DNA of 64,000 nucleotides from Yoonia maricola. Lineage in GTDB: Bacteria > Pseudomonadota > Alphaproteobacteria > Rhodobacterales > Rhodobacteraceae. Both the position numbers and the translations under genes were made by a program. The stretch covers positions 1,426,001-1,490,000 of the forward strand of contig NZ_PGTY01000001.1 of NCBI RefSeq assembly GCF_002797915.1. The letters run 5' to 3'. The notes under the pieces are model-generated. The model saw only the letters and a program-made list of their open reading frames with translations. It did no database searches and was not told the origin of the DNA. Of this stretch, positions 52,988 through 62,593 are shown in pieces (positions within the stretch are counted from its first letter, which is position 1; each line of letters opens with the position of its first letter).

Positions 52988-54196
52988 ATGAGAACTGGTT
53001 TTAGTCTTCCGTGGGCGTTGTCACTTTTTATATCGATGTTTGTTTGCGTTGGCACAACGGCGTCAGCGCAGGATAATTATCCCATCGGCCCCGGTGACGT
53101 GCTTGAAGTCTCTTTTTTGTCAAACCCCAGTTTTGACCGCCGCGTTCAAGTCGGCATTGATGGTCGCGTTTTCCTGCCGTTGATTGGCGAACTGAACGTC
53201 CGTGATCAGAACATCAATGATCTGCGCCTGCGCGTGGCGGATTTGATGGCAGGCTCGGTTTACCGCGAACGCACGGATGGTGAGTTTATTCTGGTGTCCG
53301 TCGATGCCGATGAGGTTATTCTGGAAGTCGCCGAATATCGCCCCGTTTTCGTTGACGGGGCCGTCAATTCACCGGGCCAACAGTCTTTTCTTGTCGGTAT
53401 GACAGCACGGCAAAGCATCGCAGCCGCCCGCGGGCTGACCACAGAAGTCCAGATCACCCCAAGCCAGTCCGAGGTCCGCAACCATCCACGCGTTCTGATG
53501 GCTGATCTGGTAGGCGTCTTGGCCGAAATGTCCGTCTATGAAGCCATTCTGGCCGGAACAGGCGAGATCGACTTTTCCGAAATTGAACGCCTGAATGCCC
53601 CGCAAGAGCTGATCAATAACGCGACCGAATTGGCCCGCAGCCAGCTGGCCACATCGGGCGATATTCTGGAAGAGGAACTCTCGTTTCTGGATAATAGCGT
53701 ACTGGAGGCAGAGGCGCGGATCATCGCGGCCTTGCGTCATGAAGAAACGGTGACGGGTATTGTCGAAACCGAAGAAGCAGAAGTCACTCGTATCGAAGGG
53801 CTAGTGGCACGCAGGCTCGCCTCAAGCGAGCTTTTGACCCAGACTCGCCGTTTGTACCTGCAAGCTATTGATCGTCTGGGCAATGTACAGGCAGACCGGC
53901 TTCAGGCCGAGGCGGACAGGCGGCAACTGGTTCTTGAGCGCAATCAGGCGCTGCGCGAACGCGCTTTGGAAATACAGGCACGTTTGCAGGAACTGTCCCA
54001 GCAAGCCTCGCAATTGCGGGTCCGGATCGAGCTCAGCTCAGTTGGGCCCGTCACGCTGGATGCAGATCAGTCCGCCAGTGCGACGCCAAGCATCACAATA
54101 TTCCGACAGATCGCCGGACAGGCACAGGAGATCGAAGCGCTGCCTGAAACGCCACTCTTTCCGGGGGATGTGGTGAATGTGCGCTTTCGCAACTGA
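52988..54196 (+). CDS. Polysaccharide export outer-membrane protein (Wza-like)
   Basis: A 402-residue exported protein. The signal peptide ends near TTASAQ, and DNYPIGPGDVLEVSFLSNPSF starts the Poly_export domain. An SLBB-like domain follows (RPVFVDGAVNSPGQQSFLVG), then a long coiled coil at about 210-345, and a C-terminal segment ending PLFPGDVVNVRFRN. There is no lipobox, unlike E. coli Wza. The start at 52988 has AGGAA 8 nt upstream and places the signal peptide at the N-terminus. An in-frame ATG at 52859 overlaps the previous stop but would bury it by 43 residues. Confidence 0.85.
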   Translation: MRTGFSLPWALSLFISMFVCVGTTASAQDNYPIGPGDVLEVSFLSNPSFDRRVQVGIDGRVFLPLIGELNVRDQNINDLRLRVADLMAGSVYRERTDGEFILVSVDADEVILEVAEYRPVFVDGAVNSPGQQSFLVGMTARQSIAAARGLTTEVQITPSQSEVRNHPRVLMADLVGVLAEMSVYEAILAGTGEIDFSEIERLNAPQELINNATELARSQLATSGDILEEELSFLDNSVLEAEARIIAALRHEETVTGIVETEEAEVTRIEGLVARRLASSELLTQTRRLYLQAIDRLGNVQADRLQAEADRRQLVLERNQALRERALEIQARLQELSQQASQLRVRIELSSVGPVTLDADQSASATPSITIFRQIAGQAQEIEALPETPLFPGDVVNVRFRN

Positions 54197-54327
54197 GGGC
54201 CGCATCAAAAATCAGTATGCCGTGTAGAGCACGCAAGCTGATTGCAGAAAAGAAACGAACAAGGGCTGGTTGGCGCAACACCGGGTTTACACCCAAAAGC
54301 AACCGACTGGCCTAAAGGAGAAGGCTG

Positions 54328-56688
54328 ATGGACGAAAAACGCGCACTCACCCCGCGCCCTGCCCGGCGGTTGAACCTGCCCGCGCAGATGAATTTCGAGC
54401 CTGCGACACCAGCAGGCGCGCCTGCACAAGCGCCTTTGTTTGATTTCAAATCCGTCTGGCGCATGTTTCGACGCCGCATCCTCTTGATTTTGTTTGTCAC
54501 CGCCCTTTGCGCAGGTGCGACAGTATTTCTTCACAGCCTGATCCCGAACGCCTATTCGGCCAACACACGTATTCTGTTGGATGAGCAGAGCGTGAACCCC
54601 TTTGACGGCGATGAAGTCTTTGCCGAAATCGGCTTGTCCAACCCCGCCGTCGAAAGCCAAATGTTGGTGATGCGGTCGCCATTCCTGCTGTCACAGGTTG
54701 TCGAGCGGTTGGACCTAAGCAATGATGAAGAATTCATGGCAGTCCCGACAACGCCAATGCGTGACAGGTTGGCACAGTGGCGGGCTGACTTCCTTCCCGG
54801 ATCGGTCAGCACCTACGAAAAGACAGATCCTGAACGGTTCCAACACGCCGTAGAGACGCTGCGCTCTAACCTTGATGTCAGCCGTAATGCACGCACGCTG
54901 GTTATTCAGCTTCGGTTCACGGCAACATCGCCGGAACTTGCGGCGGATATTGTCAACGCGGTTGCCGAAACCTACGTCGAAAGCCGTCTGGGCGTCCGGC
55001 AGGACACAGCGTTGCGCGCCGCCGAATGGTTTGACGAACGTATTGCAGAGCTGAACTTGCGGGCGATCGAAGTCGAACAGCAAATTCAGCGCCTGAGCAA
55101 CGGAGAAGTTGAAGCGCTGGAAACATCACAATCCGTGGAAAGCCTGCAAAATGCACGTCAGGAACTCCAGAACGCGATGTCAAACAGGGCGCAAATTCAG
55201 ACCGATGTACTTCGGTTACGTACCATTATCGCGAATGGGCGCGGTCTGCGCAGCGTTCCGTCTAATTTGATGTCGGATGACATGCGCTCACTCGCGGAGG
55301 AAGCCGATATTCTGCGTGATCAGCTCGCACAGATCGCCGACGAAACGCCCGAAGACACGGCGCAAATCACCGAAGTGACTGCCCAACTCGACGCGCTTGA
55401 AGCCTCCGGCGCTGATCTGCTTGCTGTCATGCTGGCAGAAGCCGAAGAACGGATCGTCGCTGCGGAAGCTGCAGAGTTTGAGGCACAAACCAGGTTTGCA
55501 TCCGTGCGCGAGGCTGGCGGCATCGGCATCACCAACCGCAATGAGGTCGAGTTGCGCTCGCTGGAAGGCGAAGCGCGCGTTTATCGCCAGCTTTATGAAA
55601 GCTACCTTGAAAGCTATCTGCGCACCGTCCAGCAGCAAAGTTTTCCATCCACCGAAGCCACTATCATCCAAACAGCCGTTGAACCGGATAATGCGGATAC
55701 CCCCGGCCTGACACGGCTGTTGGTGCTGGGCATCCTGGTTGGTCTGACCCTTGGGGCGTCGGGTGCTTTCATTCTGGAGGCATCGGACGGACGCATCCGC
55801 ACGGCAGGGCAGCTGTCGCGCGCCGCACGCGCCCCGTTTCTTGGCGCTTTGCCAGAACGTTGGGATGATCTGTCAGAAGCTGCAGCGCGCGCCGACCAGT
55901 CGAAAGTACCTGTCATTCAGGTGGTCAAACGCATCCGCGAAACCCGGCAAGAAACGATTGCGCTGCCAGAAAATCTGGTATCGCTGATCCATAAATCACC
56001 ACAGATGTACGCCGCCATCAGCCATCCTTTGTCCGCTTTCTCGGAAACGATCCGGCGCGTCAACGTCGAGGCTGACAACTTGCATGCGTCTATCGAACGT
56101 GATCACGGGCCTGCGACCAAAATCATCGGTTTCATTTCGGATCAAAAGAGCAAGGGGCGCAGTATTGCCGCTGTGAACTATGCCGAAATGCTCTCTGTTG
56201 GCGGCGGGTTAACCTTGTTGATCGACCTTGACTGGACAGGCCTGCATCTGACCGAAAGCATCGCACCGGCGGCGCAATGGGGTGCGGCCGAATTGGCCAT
56301 GCGCAACTCTGCCACCCGGTCAGAACAGGCGTTCTGGTATGATGAGCGCACGTCGATGTATTTCCTACCGAACCGATCCACCGCAAAGGGGGCTGCGCTG
56401 GACCCACAAGCATTTGATCAGACCAAACTGAAAGAACTGATCGCTGCCCTGTCCATGAAGTTTGAAAACATCGTGATTGATCTATCGCCGATGGCCATTT
56501 CGTCCGATCCGGCAGCAATGTCAGACGTCGTGTCCGGGTTCGTTGCTGTCGCGGATTGGGGGCATACACGCTCCGCATCGCTTTCTGCTGAATTGCGGCG
56601 CGCCGCGATACATTCGCCCAAACTTTTCGGCACTGTCATCAACGGGGTGTCGATGAAAAAGCTTGCGGATTACGAAGCGGCAGGCTGA
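54328..56688 (+). CDS. Wzc/ExoP-like chain-length protein with degenerate kinase domain
   Basis: A 786-residue inner-membrane protein. A Wzz domain spans two helices, at about 50-70 and 465-485, with a long periplasmic coiled coil between them. The cytoplasmic part resembles a BY-kinase. Walker A' (LLIDLDWTG) and Walker B (NIVIDLSP) are present, but Walker A reads SDQKSKGRSIA, with Arg611 in place of the essential Lys. The C-terminus ends KKLADYEAAG without a Tyr cluster. Nucleotide binding and autophosphorylation are therefore doubtful. AAAGGAGAAGG precedes the start. It would control polymer length with the Wza-like protein. Confidence 0.88.
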   Translation: MDEKRALTPRPARRLNLPAQMNFEPATPAGAPAQAPLFDFKSVWRMFRRRILLILFVTALCAGATVFLHSLIPNAYSANTRILLDEQSVNPFDGDEVFAEIGLSNPAVESQMLVMRSPFLLSQVVERLDLSNDEEFMAVPTTPMRDRLAQWRADFLPGSVSTYEKTDPERFQHAVETLRSNLDVSRNARTLVIQLRFTATSPELAADIVNAVAETYVESRLGVRQDTALRAAEWFDERIAELNLRAIEVEQQIQRLSNGEVEALETSQSVESLQNARQELQNAMSNRAQIQTDVLRLRTIIANGRGLRSVPSNLMSDDMRSLAEEADILRDQLAQIADETPEDTAQITEVTAQLDALEASGADLLAVMLAEAEERIVAAEAAEFEAQTRFASVREAGGIGITNRNEVELRSLEGEARVYRQLYESYLESYLRTVQQQSFPSTEATIIQTAVEPDNADTPGLTRLLVLGILVGLTLGASGAFILEASDGRIRTAGQLSRAARAPFLGALPERWDDLSEAAARADQSKVPVIQVVKRIRETRQETIALPENLVSLIHKSPQMYAAISHPLSAFSETIRRVNVEADNLHASIERDHGPATKIIGFISDQKSKGRSIAAVNYAEMLSVGGGLTLLIDLDWTGLHLTESIAPAAQWGAAELAMRNSATRSEQAFWYDERTSMYFLPNRSTAKGAALDPQAFDQTKLKELIAALSMKFENIVIDLSPMAISSDPAAMSDVVSGFVAVADWGHTRSASLSAELRRAAIHSPKLFGTVINGVSMKKLADYEAAG

Positions 56689-56716
56689 CGCCAAGGTACG
56701 GTAAAGGAACACGGCC

Positions 56717-57556
56717 ATGGCCATTACTGACCCGTTTGTATTGTTCGTTGGACCAACCAAATCCGGAACAACATGGATACAAGCCTATCTTAAAGCGCGT
56801 GGCGATATCGCGTTGCCCAACGGCATGAAAGAAACGTTCTTTTTCGACAAGGTCTATGATCAGGGGTTTGATTGGTACGCAGGGCTGTTCCCGCCCGATA
56901 AAGACACACGAATGCGGGCCGAAGTCGCACCATCCCTGTTTCACAAGCCCATCGTGTCCGAACGCGTGGCGCAACATCTGCCCAATGCCCAGATTATCTG
57001 CACGGTGCGTGACCCGTTTGATCGCGCCGTGTCGCATTACTTTCACTACCGGATGCGTGGCGCGCCGCAAATGTCGCTGCGTGAGATGGCGGATAAATAT
57101 GCCGACGTGGTAGAAGCCGGGCTATTTTCACAACATGTAGCGCGCTGGGAAGCAGCCTTTGGCCCGGACAGCGTACATCTTTTACCCTACCAATTGATCA
57201 GGGACGATCCGGACGCGTTTTGCCGTCTGCTGTGCGATGCGTTGGACATACCGTTCAAACCACCTCGAAGCGACCTAATCAACAACAAGGTCAACGCCGC
57301 CCAGGTGCCGCGCAGTTTGCTGGCGGCACGGGTTGTGCAATCGGTGACGGCATTTTTCCGGCGGCGCAATGCCGGTGTGATCAAATCCATGCTCAAACGT
57401 CTACCCGTCAAACGTTGGGTGTATTCTGGCGGCGCAGACTTGACCGAAGAACGGCAAAGCATCAAAGCACAGTCCGCATCCTTGTCTGATAGCTTATCCG
57501 AGGATTGGAAAGCCTTCACCCAACGGCCGGATTTCCCTGCGCCGCGCGCCGACTAA
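56717..57556 (+). CDS. Sulfotransferase, paralogue of 46642-47517
   Basis: A 279-residue PAPS-dependent sulfotransferase. The loop GPTKSGTTW is at 12-20 and RDPFDRAVSHYFHY starts at Arg98. It shares MKETFFFDK, DWYAGLF, VAPSLFHKP and the HYFHY block with the sulfotransferase at 46642, so the two came from a duplication. It starts 28 bp after the Wzc-like gene with AAGGA before the ATG, so it belongs to the same transcript. Confidence 0.87.
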   Translation: MAITDPFVLFVGPTKSGTTWIQAYLKARGDIALPNGMKETFFFDKVYDQGFDWYAGLFPPDKDTRMRAEVAPSLFHKPIVSERVAQHLPNAQIICTVRDPFDRAVSHYFHYRMRGAPQMSLREMADKYADVVEAGLFSQHVARWEAAFGPDSVHLLPYQLIRDDPDAFCRLLCDALDIPFKPPRSDLINNKVNAAQVPRSLLAARVVQSVTAFFRRRNAGVIKSMLKRLPVKRWVYSGGADLTEERQSIKAQSASLSDSLSEDWKAFTQRPDFPAPRAD

Positions 57557-57665
57557 GAGAATACATCCGCCGGTCCCGTACAAACCCCACAAGACCCCGT
57601 TTACCTTCGATTTCATTCCATCTAGGCAATTTGCATAAACAATCGCCGATGAAGAGGGTTTCGTG

Positions 57666-59273
57666 ATGCAGGAATGGTGGCGCAGCGCTGTGATTTATCA
57701 GGTCTACCCCCGGTCCTATCAGGACAGCACGGGCAATGGGGTGGGCGATCTTGCGGGAATTACACAGCGGCTGGATCATATCGCAGAGCTTGGGGTGGAC
57801 TGCATCTGGTTGTCACCGATCTTTACCTCGCCGCAGGCCGATATGGGGTATGATGTATCAGACTATCTGTCGGTGGATCCACTATTTGGCGATCTGGATG
57901 ATCTTGACGCCCTCATTGCAGGCGCACATACGCGCAGGCTGAAGGTGATAGTCGATCAGGTCTTGTCGCACACATCTGACCAACACCTATGGTTCAAAGA
58001 ATCTCGCACCAGCCGCGACAACGACAAGGCCGATTGGTACGTCTGGGCCGATCCTCTGCCTGATGGTTCACCCCCGACCAATTGGCACAGCCACTTTGGC
58101 GGTCCCGCGTGGGAGTTTGATGCGCAACGTGGACAATACTATCTGCACAATTTTCTTGCCGCACAGCCCGACCTGAACTTTCATAATCCCGATGTGGTCG
58201 AGGCGATCCTCGAGACCTGCAAATTCTGGCTGGATCGCGGGCTGGATGGGTTCCGTCTGGATACTGTGAACTACTATTTCCATGATCGGCAGTTGCGTTC
58301 GAACCCAGCAGCCCAAGCCAAACCGCAAGTGATGGCGACTGATCTCTATGGAATGCAGGACAATATCTATAACAAGACCCGGCCAGAGAATCTGGCGTTT
58401 CTTGAAAAACTACGCGCGCTGACAGATCAATACGATGATATCATGATGGTCGGTGAAGTTGGCGAGGTCGGCCGCCGCTCAATCAATATCATGGGCGATT
58501 ACACAGCCGGTCAAAACCGGCTGCATATGGCGTACAGCTTTGCGATGCTCAGTTCTGATTTTAGCGCAGCACATTTCCGCGATTGTATCGAGGGCTTTCA
58601 AACCGGCGCACCCGACGGCCACCCCTACTGGTCTTTCAGCAATCATGATGTGATCCGCCAAGTCTCGCGTTGGGCCGATCACGCGGTTTCTGAGGACAGC
58701 ATGGCCCGGCTGACCTGCGCGATGCTCATGGCCTTTGAAGGCACAATCGGGATTTATCAGGGCGAAGAGTTGGGGCAGACCGAAACGGAACTAGAGTTCG
58801 CTGAACTAACCGACCCACCCGCCATCCGCTTTTGGCCCGGTGTGAAAGGGCGCGATGGATGCCGCACGCCGATGGTCTGGGAACGGGATGCACCAAATGC
58901 GGGCTTTTCGACCGGAACGCCTTGGTTACCTGTAAAGCCCCCCCAAGCAGCGAAGGCGGTTAATCAACAGGGGGCGGGTAGCATCATGGCGCATTACAAA
59001 AAAATGATCGCCTACCGCAAAAACAGCCCCGTATTGACACAGGGCAAGACCACATTCTTCACATTGCCGGAACCACTGTTGGCTTTTACCAGAACCACCA
59101 CCGACGCAACGCTCACCTGTATCTTCAACCTTTCAAAGGAACGGCAAACTGTCCCGCTGAAAGCTGCTGCCGACGTGGCTATCGGAGCAGCGGTGACGCT
59201 CACCGATGATACCCTGACACTGGACGGGAACGGATATGCTTATCTGTCACACGGCGCCGAGGCCCCGTTTTAG
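57666..59273 (+). CDS. GH13 alpha-glucosidase
   Basis: A 535-residue cytoplasmic glycoside hydrolase of family 13. The nucleophile is Asp199 in DGFRLDTVNYY, the acid/base Glu264 in MVGEVGE, and the transition-state stabiliser Asp328 in SNHDVIR. VYPRSYQDSTGNGVGDLAGI opens the barrel. It splits alpha-1,4 or alpha-1,6 glucosides such as maltose or isomaltose. AGAGGG lies 7 nt before ATG 57666. It converges with the phosphoglucomutase gene 3 bp away. Confidence 0.92.
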   Translation: MQEWWRSAVIYQVYPRSYQDSTGNGVGDLAGITQRLDHIAELGVDCIWLSPIFTSPQADMGYDVSDYLSVDPLFGDLDDLDALIAGAHTRRLKVIVDQVLSHTSDQHLWFKESRTSRDNDKADWYVWADPLPDGSPPTNWHSHFGGPAWEFDAQRGQYYLHNFLAAQPDLNFHNPDVVEAILETCKFWLDRGLDGFRLDTVNYYFHDRQLRSNPAAQAKPQVMATDLYGMQDNIYNKTRPENLAFLEKLRALTDQYDDIMMVGEVGEVGRRSINIMGDYTAGQNRLHMAYSFAMLSSDFSAAHFRDCIEGFQTGAPDGHPYWSFSNHDVIRQVSRWADHAVSEDSMARLTCAMLMAFEGTIGIYQGEELGQTETELEFAELTDPPAIRFWPGVKGRDGCRTPMVWERDAPNAGFSTGTPWLPVKPPQAAKAVNQQGAGSIMAHYKKMIAYRKNSPVLTQGKTTFFTLPEPLLAFTRTTTDATLTCIFNLSKERQTVPLKAAADVAIGAAVTLTDDTLTLDGNGYAYLSHGAEAPF

Positions 59274-59275
59274 GG

Positions 59276-60907
59276 TCAGGTGATCACGTCAGGGGCTGTC
59301 CGGCCTGTAATTGCTTCCAGATCAGACAGCTGCAACGCCGCATCGCGCACATTGGCCAGCACCTTTTGCGCATCTTCTTGCAAGCGGTCATGGTCCGTTT
59401 CCAGTTGCTCAAGATAAAGTCGGATCGTGGCCCCCTGCGTTCCGGTCCCCGACAGGCGAAACACCGCCCGCGCGCCACCCTCAAAAACAACGCGAATACC
59501 CTGACCGTCCGACCGGGACCGATCCACGGGGTCAACGTAAGAAAACTCATCGGCCATTTCGACCTCAAGCGCACCAATACTGGCCCCTGCGAACATAGGC
59601 AGCTTTGATCGCAAGTCGTGCATCATCTCGGTCGCTTTGGCGCTGTCCACGGCTTCATAGTCAAAGCGTGCATAGTAGCACCGCCCATAGGTGGCCCAAA
59701 GATCGGCCATCAGCTCTGCCACGGATTTCTGCGTTTCGGCCAGAATATTCAGCCAGAGCAAAACCGCCCAAAGCCCGTCCTTCTCGCGCACATGGTCTGA
59801 TCCAGTGCCTGCGCTTTCCTCACCACACAGCGTGACCTTGCCTGCATCCAGCAGATTGCCAAAGAACTTCCACCCGGTCGGTGTTTCAAAACATCCAAAC
59901 CCAAGGCTCTCTGCGACACCGTCAACCGCACGCGATGTGGGCATTGACCTTGCGACACCTGCCAGACCGTCGCGGTAGCCGGGCGCCAAATGCGCATGTG
60001 CTGTCAAAAGGGCAAGGCTGTCAGAAGGCGTTACATAAGCACCGCGCCCCACGATCATATTACGGTCCCCGTCCCCGTCAGAGGCCGCGCCGAAATCAGG
60101 GGCATCGGCACCATACATCTTATCAATCAAGGCCTTTGCCCAAGTGGGATTGGGATCAGGGTGGCCCTTGCCAAAATCAGGGCTGGGTGTGCCATTGATC
60201 ACGGTTCCTTTCGGCGCGCCTAATATCCCCTCAAGAATGGCATGGGCATAGGGGCCTGTAACCGCATGCATCGCATCAAAACACATCGTAAAACCACCCG
60301 CAAAGAGCGCACGGATCTTTTCGAAATCGACAATGGTTTCCATCAACGCAGCATAGTCGGCAACCGGGTCGACAATCTCGACATCCATGTCGGCAAGGGA
60401 CTGCTGGCCAATCGTCTCCAGATCGAGGTCATCTGCCGTACACGTCCGGTAGTATTCAATGGTTTGGGTGCACTCAAAGATCTGGTCGGTCACGGCCTCT
60501 GGTGCGGGTCCGCCATTGGGGCCATTGTATTTCAAACCAAAATCAGCATCGGGGCCACCGGGGTTATGGCTGGCCGACAGGATCAACCCACCATCGGCCT
60601 GCCGCAGACGAATAAGATGAGACGCGGCAGGTGTGGACAGCAGACCACCCTGCCCCACAATGCATTTGGCCGCGCCATTTGCCGCCGCCATACGCAGGAT
60701 GATCTGGATCGCGGTGTCGTTGAAAAAGCGGCCATCACCACCAACCACAAGCGTCTTTCCAGCAACCCCGCCGATACCGTTGAATGTCGATTGAACGTAG
60801 TTTTCAAGGAAATGGGGCGCGCGAAATACGGCCGTTTTCTTACGAAGACCGCTGGTCCCCGGTTTCTGGCCCGAAATTGGCGTGGTCTGCATTGTCTGCA
60901 TCAACAT
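59276..60907 (-). CDS. pgm: Alpha-D-glucose phosphoglucomutase
   Basis: A 543-residue phosphohexomutase that interconverts glucose 6- and 1-phosphate. The phosphoserine is Ser113 in SASHNPGG, the metal loop is SDGDGDRN, and the sugar-binding loop GEESAGTGSDH and C-terminal RLSGTGTQGATIR are intact. It provides glucose 1-phosphate for UDP-glucose, the donor consumed by the UDP-glucose dehydrogenase in the locus to the left. AAAGGA precedes the ATG. Confidence 0.94.
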   Translation of the reverse strand: MLMQTMQTTPISGQKPGTSGLRKKTAVFRAPHFLENYVQSTFNGIGGVAGKTLVVGGDGRFFNDTAIQIILRMAAANGAAKCIVGQGGLLSTPAASHLIRLRQADGGLILSASHNPGGPDADFGLKYNGPNGGPAPEAVTDQIFECTQTIEYYRTCTADDLDLETIGQQSLADMDVEIVDPVADYAALMETIVDFEKIRALFAGGFTMCFDAMHAVTGPYAHAILEGILGAPKGTVINGTPSPDFGKGHPDPNPTWAKALIDKMYGADAPDFGAASDGDGDRNMIVGRGAYVTPSDSLALLTAHAHLAPGYRDGLAGVARSMPTSRAVDGVAESLGFGCFETPTGWKFFGNLLDAGKVTLCGEESAGTGSDHVREKDGLWAVLLWLNILAETQKSVAELMADLWATYGRCYYARFDYEAVDSAKATEMMHDLRSKLPMFAGASIGALEVEMADEFSYVDPVDRSRSDGQGIRVVFEGGARAVFRLSGTGTQGATIRLYLEQLETDHDRLQEDAQKVLANVRDAALQLSDLEAITGRTAPDVIT

Positions 60908-61141
60908 AAGTCGTCCTTTCTAGTCGATCTTATCATCAAACGGATCAGGCCCGGATTACCAGACCTGATCGTCATTCCTGCAAGCCAAAGCAGAAAGAGG
61001 CCGACGGTTTGTGACAGGCACGGTCTTGGCGGTTCTGTGAGGTGATATGCCACCACGATACCTTGCGCGATTTTGTAAGTGCCTCGCCTTCTTTAATCGG
61101 ATACTCAAGCCACCAGAAACACATGAGTTAAGGAAGCCATC

Positions 61142-62593
61142 ATGTCAGCGCTGCACCAGAATTACATTGCCGGTGAGTGGGTGTCGGGCACATCCGATAT
61201 CGAAAACCGCAACCCCTCTGACCTGACCGACGTGATCGGCATGTTCGCCCAAGCCAGCGCCGATCAGTTGGACGCAGCCTTGGATAAAGCCAAGACAGCA
61301 CAGGCCGAATGGGCCGCTTATGGCATGGAGCGTAAGCAAGCCGTGTTGATGGCAATCGGCAATGAATTGATGGCGCGGGCCGAAGAATTGGGAACGCTAC
61401 TGAGCCGGGAAGAAGGCAAACCTTTTGCCGAAGGTAAAGGCGAAGTGTATCGCGCGGGCCAGTTTTTTACTTACTATGCCGCAGAATGCCTGCGCCAGTT
61501 AGGCGAAAATGCGGATTCCGTCCGGGATGGAGTAGAGATTGATGTACGCCGCGAGGCTGTTGGCGTGGTCGCAGTCATTTCGCCGTGGAATTTCCCAACG
61601 GCGACCGCATCTTGGAAAATCGCTCCGGCCCTTTGCTATGGCAATGCCGTCGTTTGGAAGCCCGCGAATATCACGCCTGCCTCTGCCGTAGCGCTGACCG
61701 AGATTATTGCGCGGCAAGACATTCCCAAAGGACTGTTCAGCCTTGTGATGGGATCGGGCCGTGATATCGGCCAGCGTTTGGTAGAAAGCCCGAAGGTGAA
61801 TGCGATTTCCTTTACGGGCTCAGTGCCTGTCGGCAAGGGTATTGCTGCCGCCGCCATCCAGAACCTGACCAAAGTGCAGATGGAAATGGGATCGAAAAAC
61901 GCGCTGGCCGTAATGGACGACGCTGACCTTGATCTGGCAGTGACTTTAGCGCTTGGGGGTGCTTTTGGCGGGACCGGGCAAAAATGTACGGCCTCTTCCC
62001 GGTTGATTGTGCATAACGCAGTACATGACGCTTTTGTTGAGAAACTGGTTGCTGGCACGCAGGCAATGAAGGTCGGGCACGCGCTGGAAACAGGCACACA
62101 GATGGGTCCAGTCGTCAGCGAACAACAACTAAGCGAGAACCTTGCTTACGTTGATCTGGGCAAGACGGAGGGTGCAGAGCTTGCATGTGGCGGTGCCCGG
62201 ATCGAAATGCCACATGACGGCTATTACATGTCCCCCGGCGTCTTTTTAAATTCTACCAACGATATGCACATCAACCGCGAAGAGATGTTCGCGCCGCTCA
62301 CCTCTGTTATAAAGGTAGGCAATTATGATGAGGCGCTGGCCACCGTCAATGACACTAATTTCGGGCTGACATCCGGTATTGTGACCCAAAGCCTCGCCCG
62401 TGCTACGCATTTCCGCCGCAATGCGTGCACAGGTGTTGTGACAGTAAACCTGCCGACCGCTGGCACCGATTATCACGTACCATTTGGGGGCCGTGGCGAC
62501 AGCTCTTACGGCCCACGTGAGCAAGGTAAGGCTGCGGCGGAATTCTATACCACCGTCAAGACCGCCTACATCAGTGCTGGAAAGCCGCTCTGA
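61142..62593 (+). CDS. Aldehyde dehydrogenase, semialdehyde type
   Basis: A 483-residue ALDH. ISPWNFPTATASWKIAPAL, FTGSVPVGKGI, the general base Glu in MEMGSKNALAV and catalytic Cys in GGTGQKCTASSR are all present. The QNLTKVQMEMGSKN stretch resembles alpha-ketoglutarate-semialdehyde dehydrogenases, but the substrate is not certain. AAGGA precedes the ATG. The stop overlaps the dipeptidase-like gene by one base (TGATG). Confidence 0.88.
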   Translation: MSALHQNYIAGEWVSGTSDIENRNPSDLTDVIGMFAQASADQLDAALDKAKTAQAEWAAYGMERKQAVLMAIGNELMARAEELGTLLSREEGKPFAEGKGEVYRAGQFFTYYAAECLRQLGENADSVRDGVEIDVRREAVGVVAVISPWNFPTATASWKIAPALCYGNAVVWKPANITPASAVALTEIIARQDIPKGLFSLVMGSGRDIGQRLVESPKVNAISFTGSVPVGKGIAAAAIQNLTKVQMEMGSKNALAVMDDADLDLAVTLALGGAFGGTGQKCTASSRLIVHNAVHDAFVEKLVAGTQAMKVGHALETGTQMGPVVSEQQLSENLAYVDLGKTEGAELACGGARIEMPHDGYYMSPGVFLNSTNDMHINREEMFAPLTSVIKVGNYDEALATVNDTNFGLTSGIVTQSLARATHFRRNACTGVVTVNLPTAGTDYHVPFGGRGDSSYGPREQGKAAAEFYTTVKTAYISAGKPL

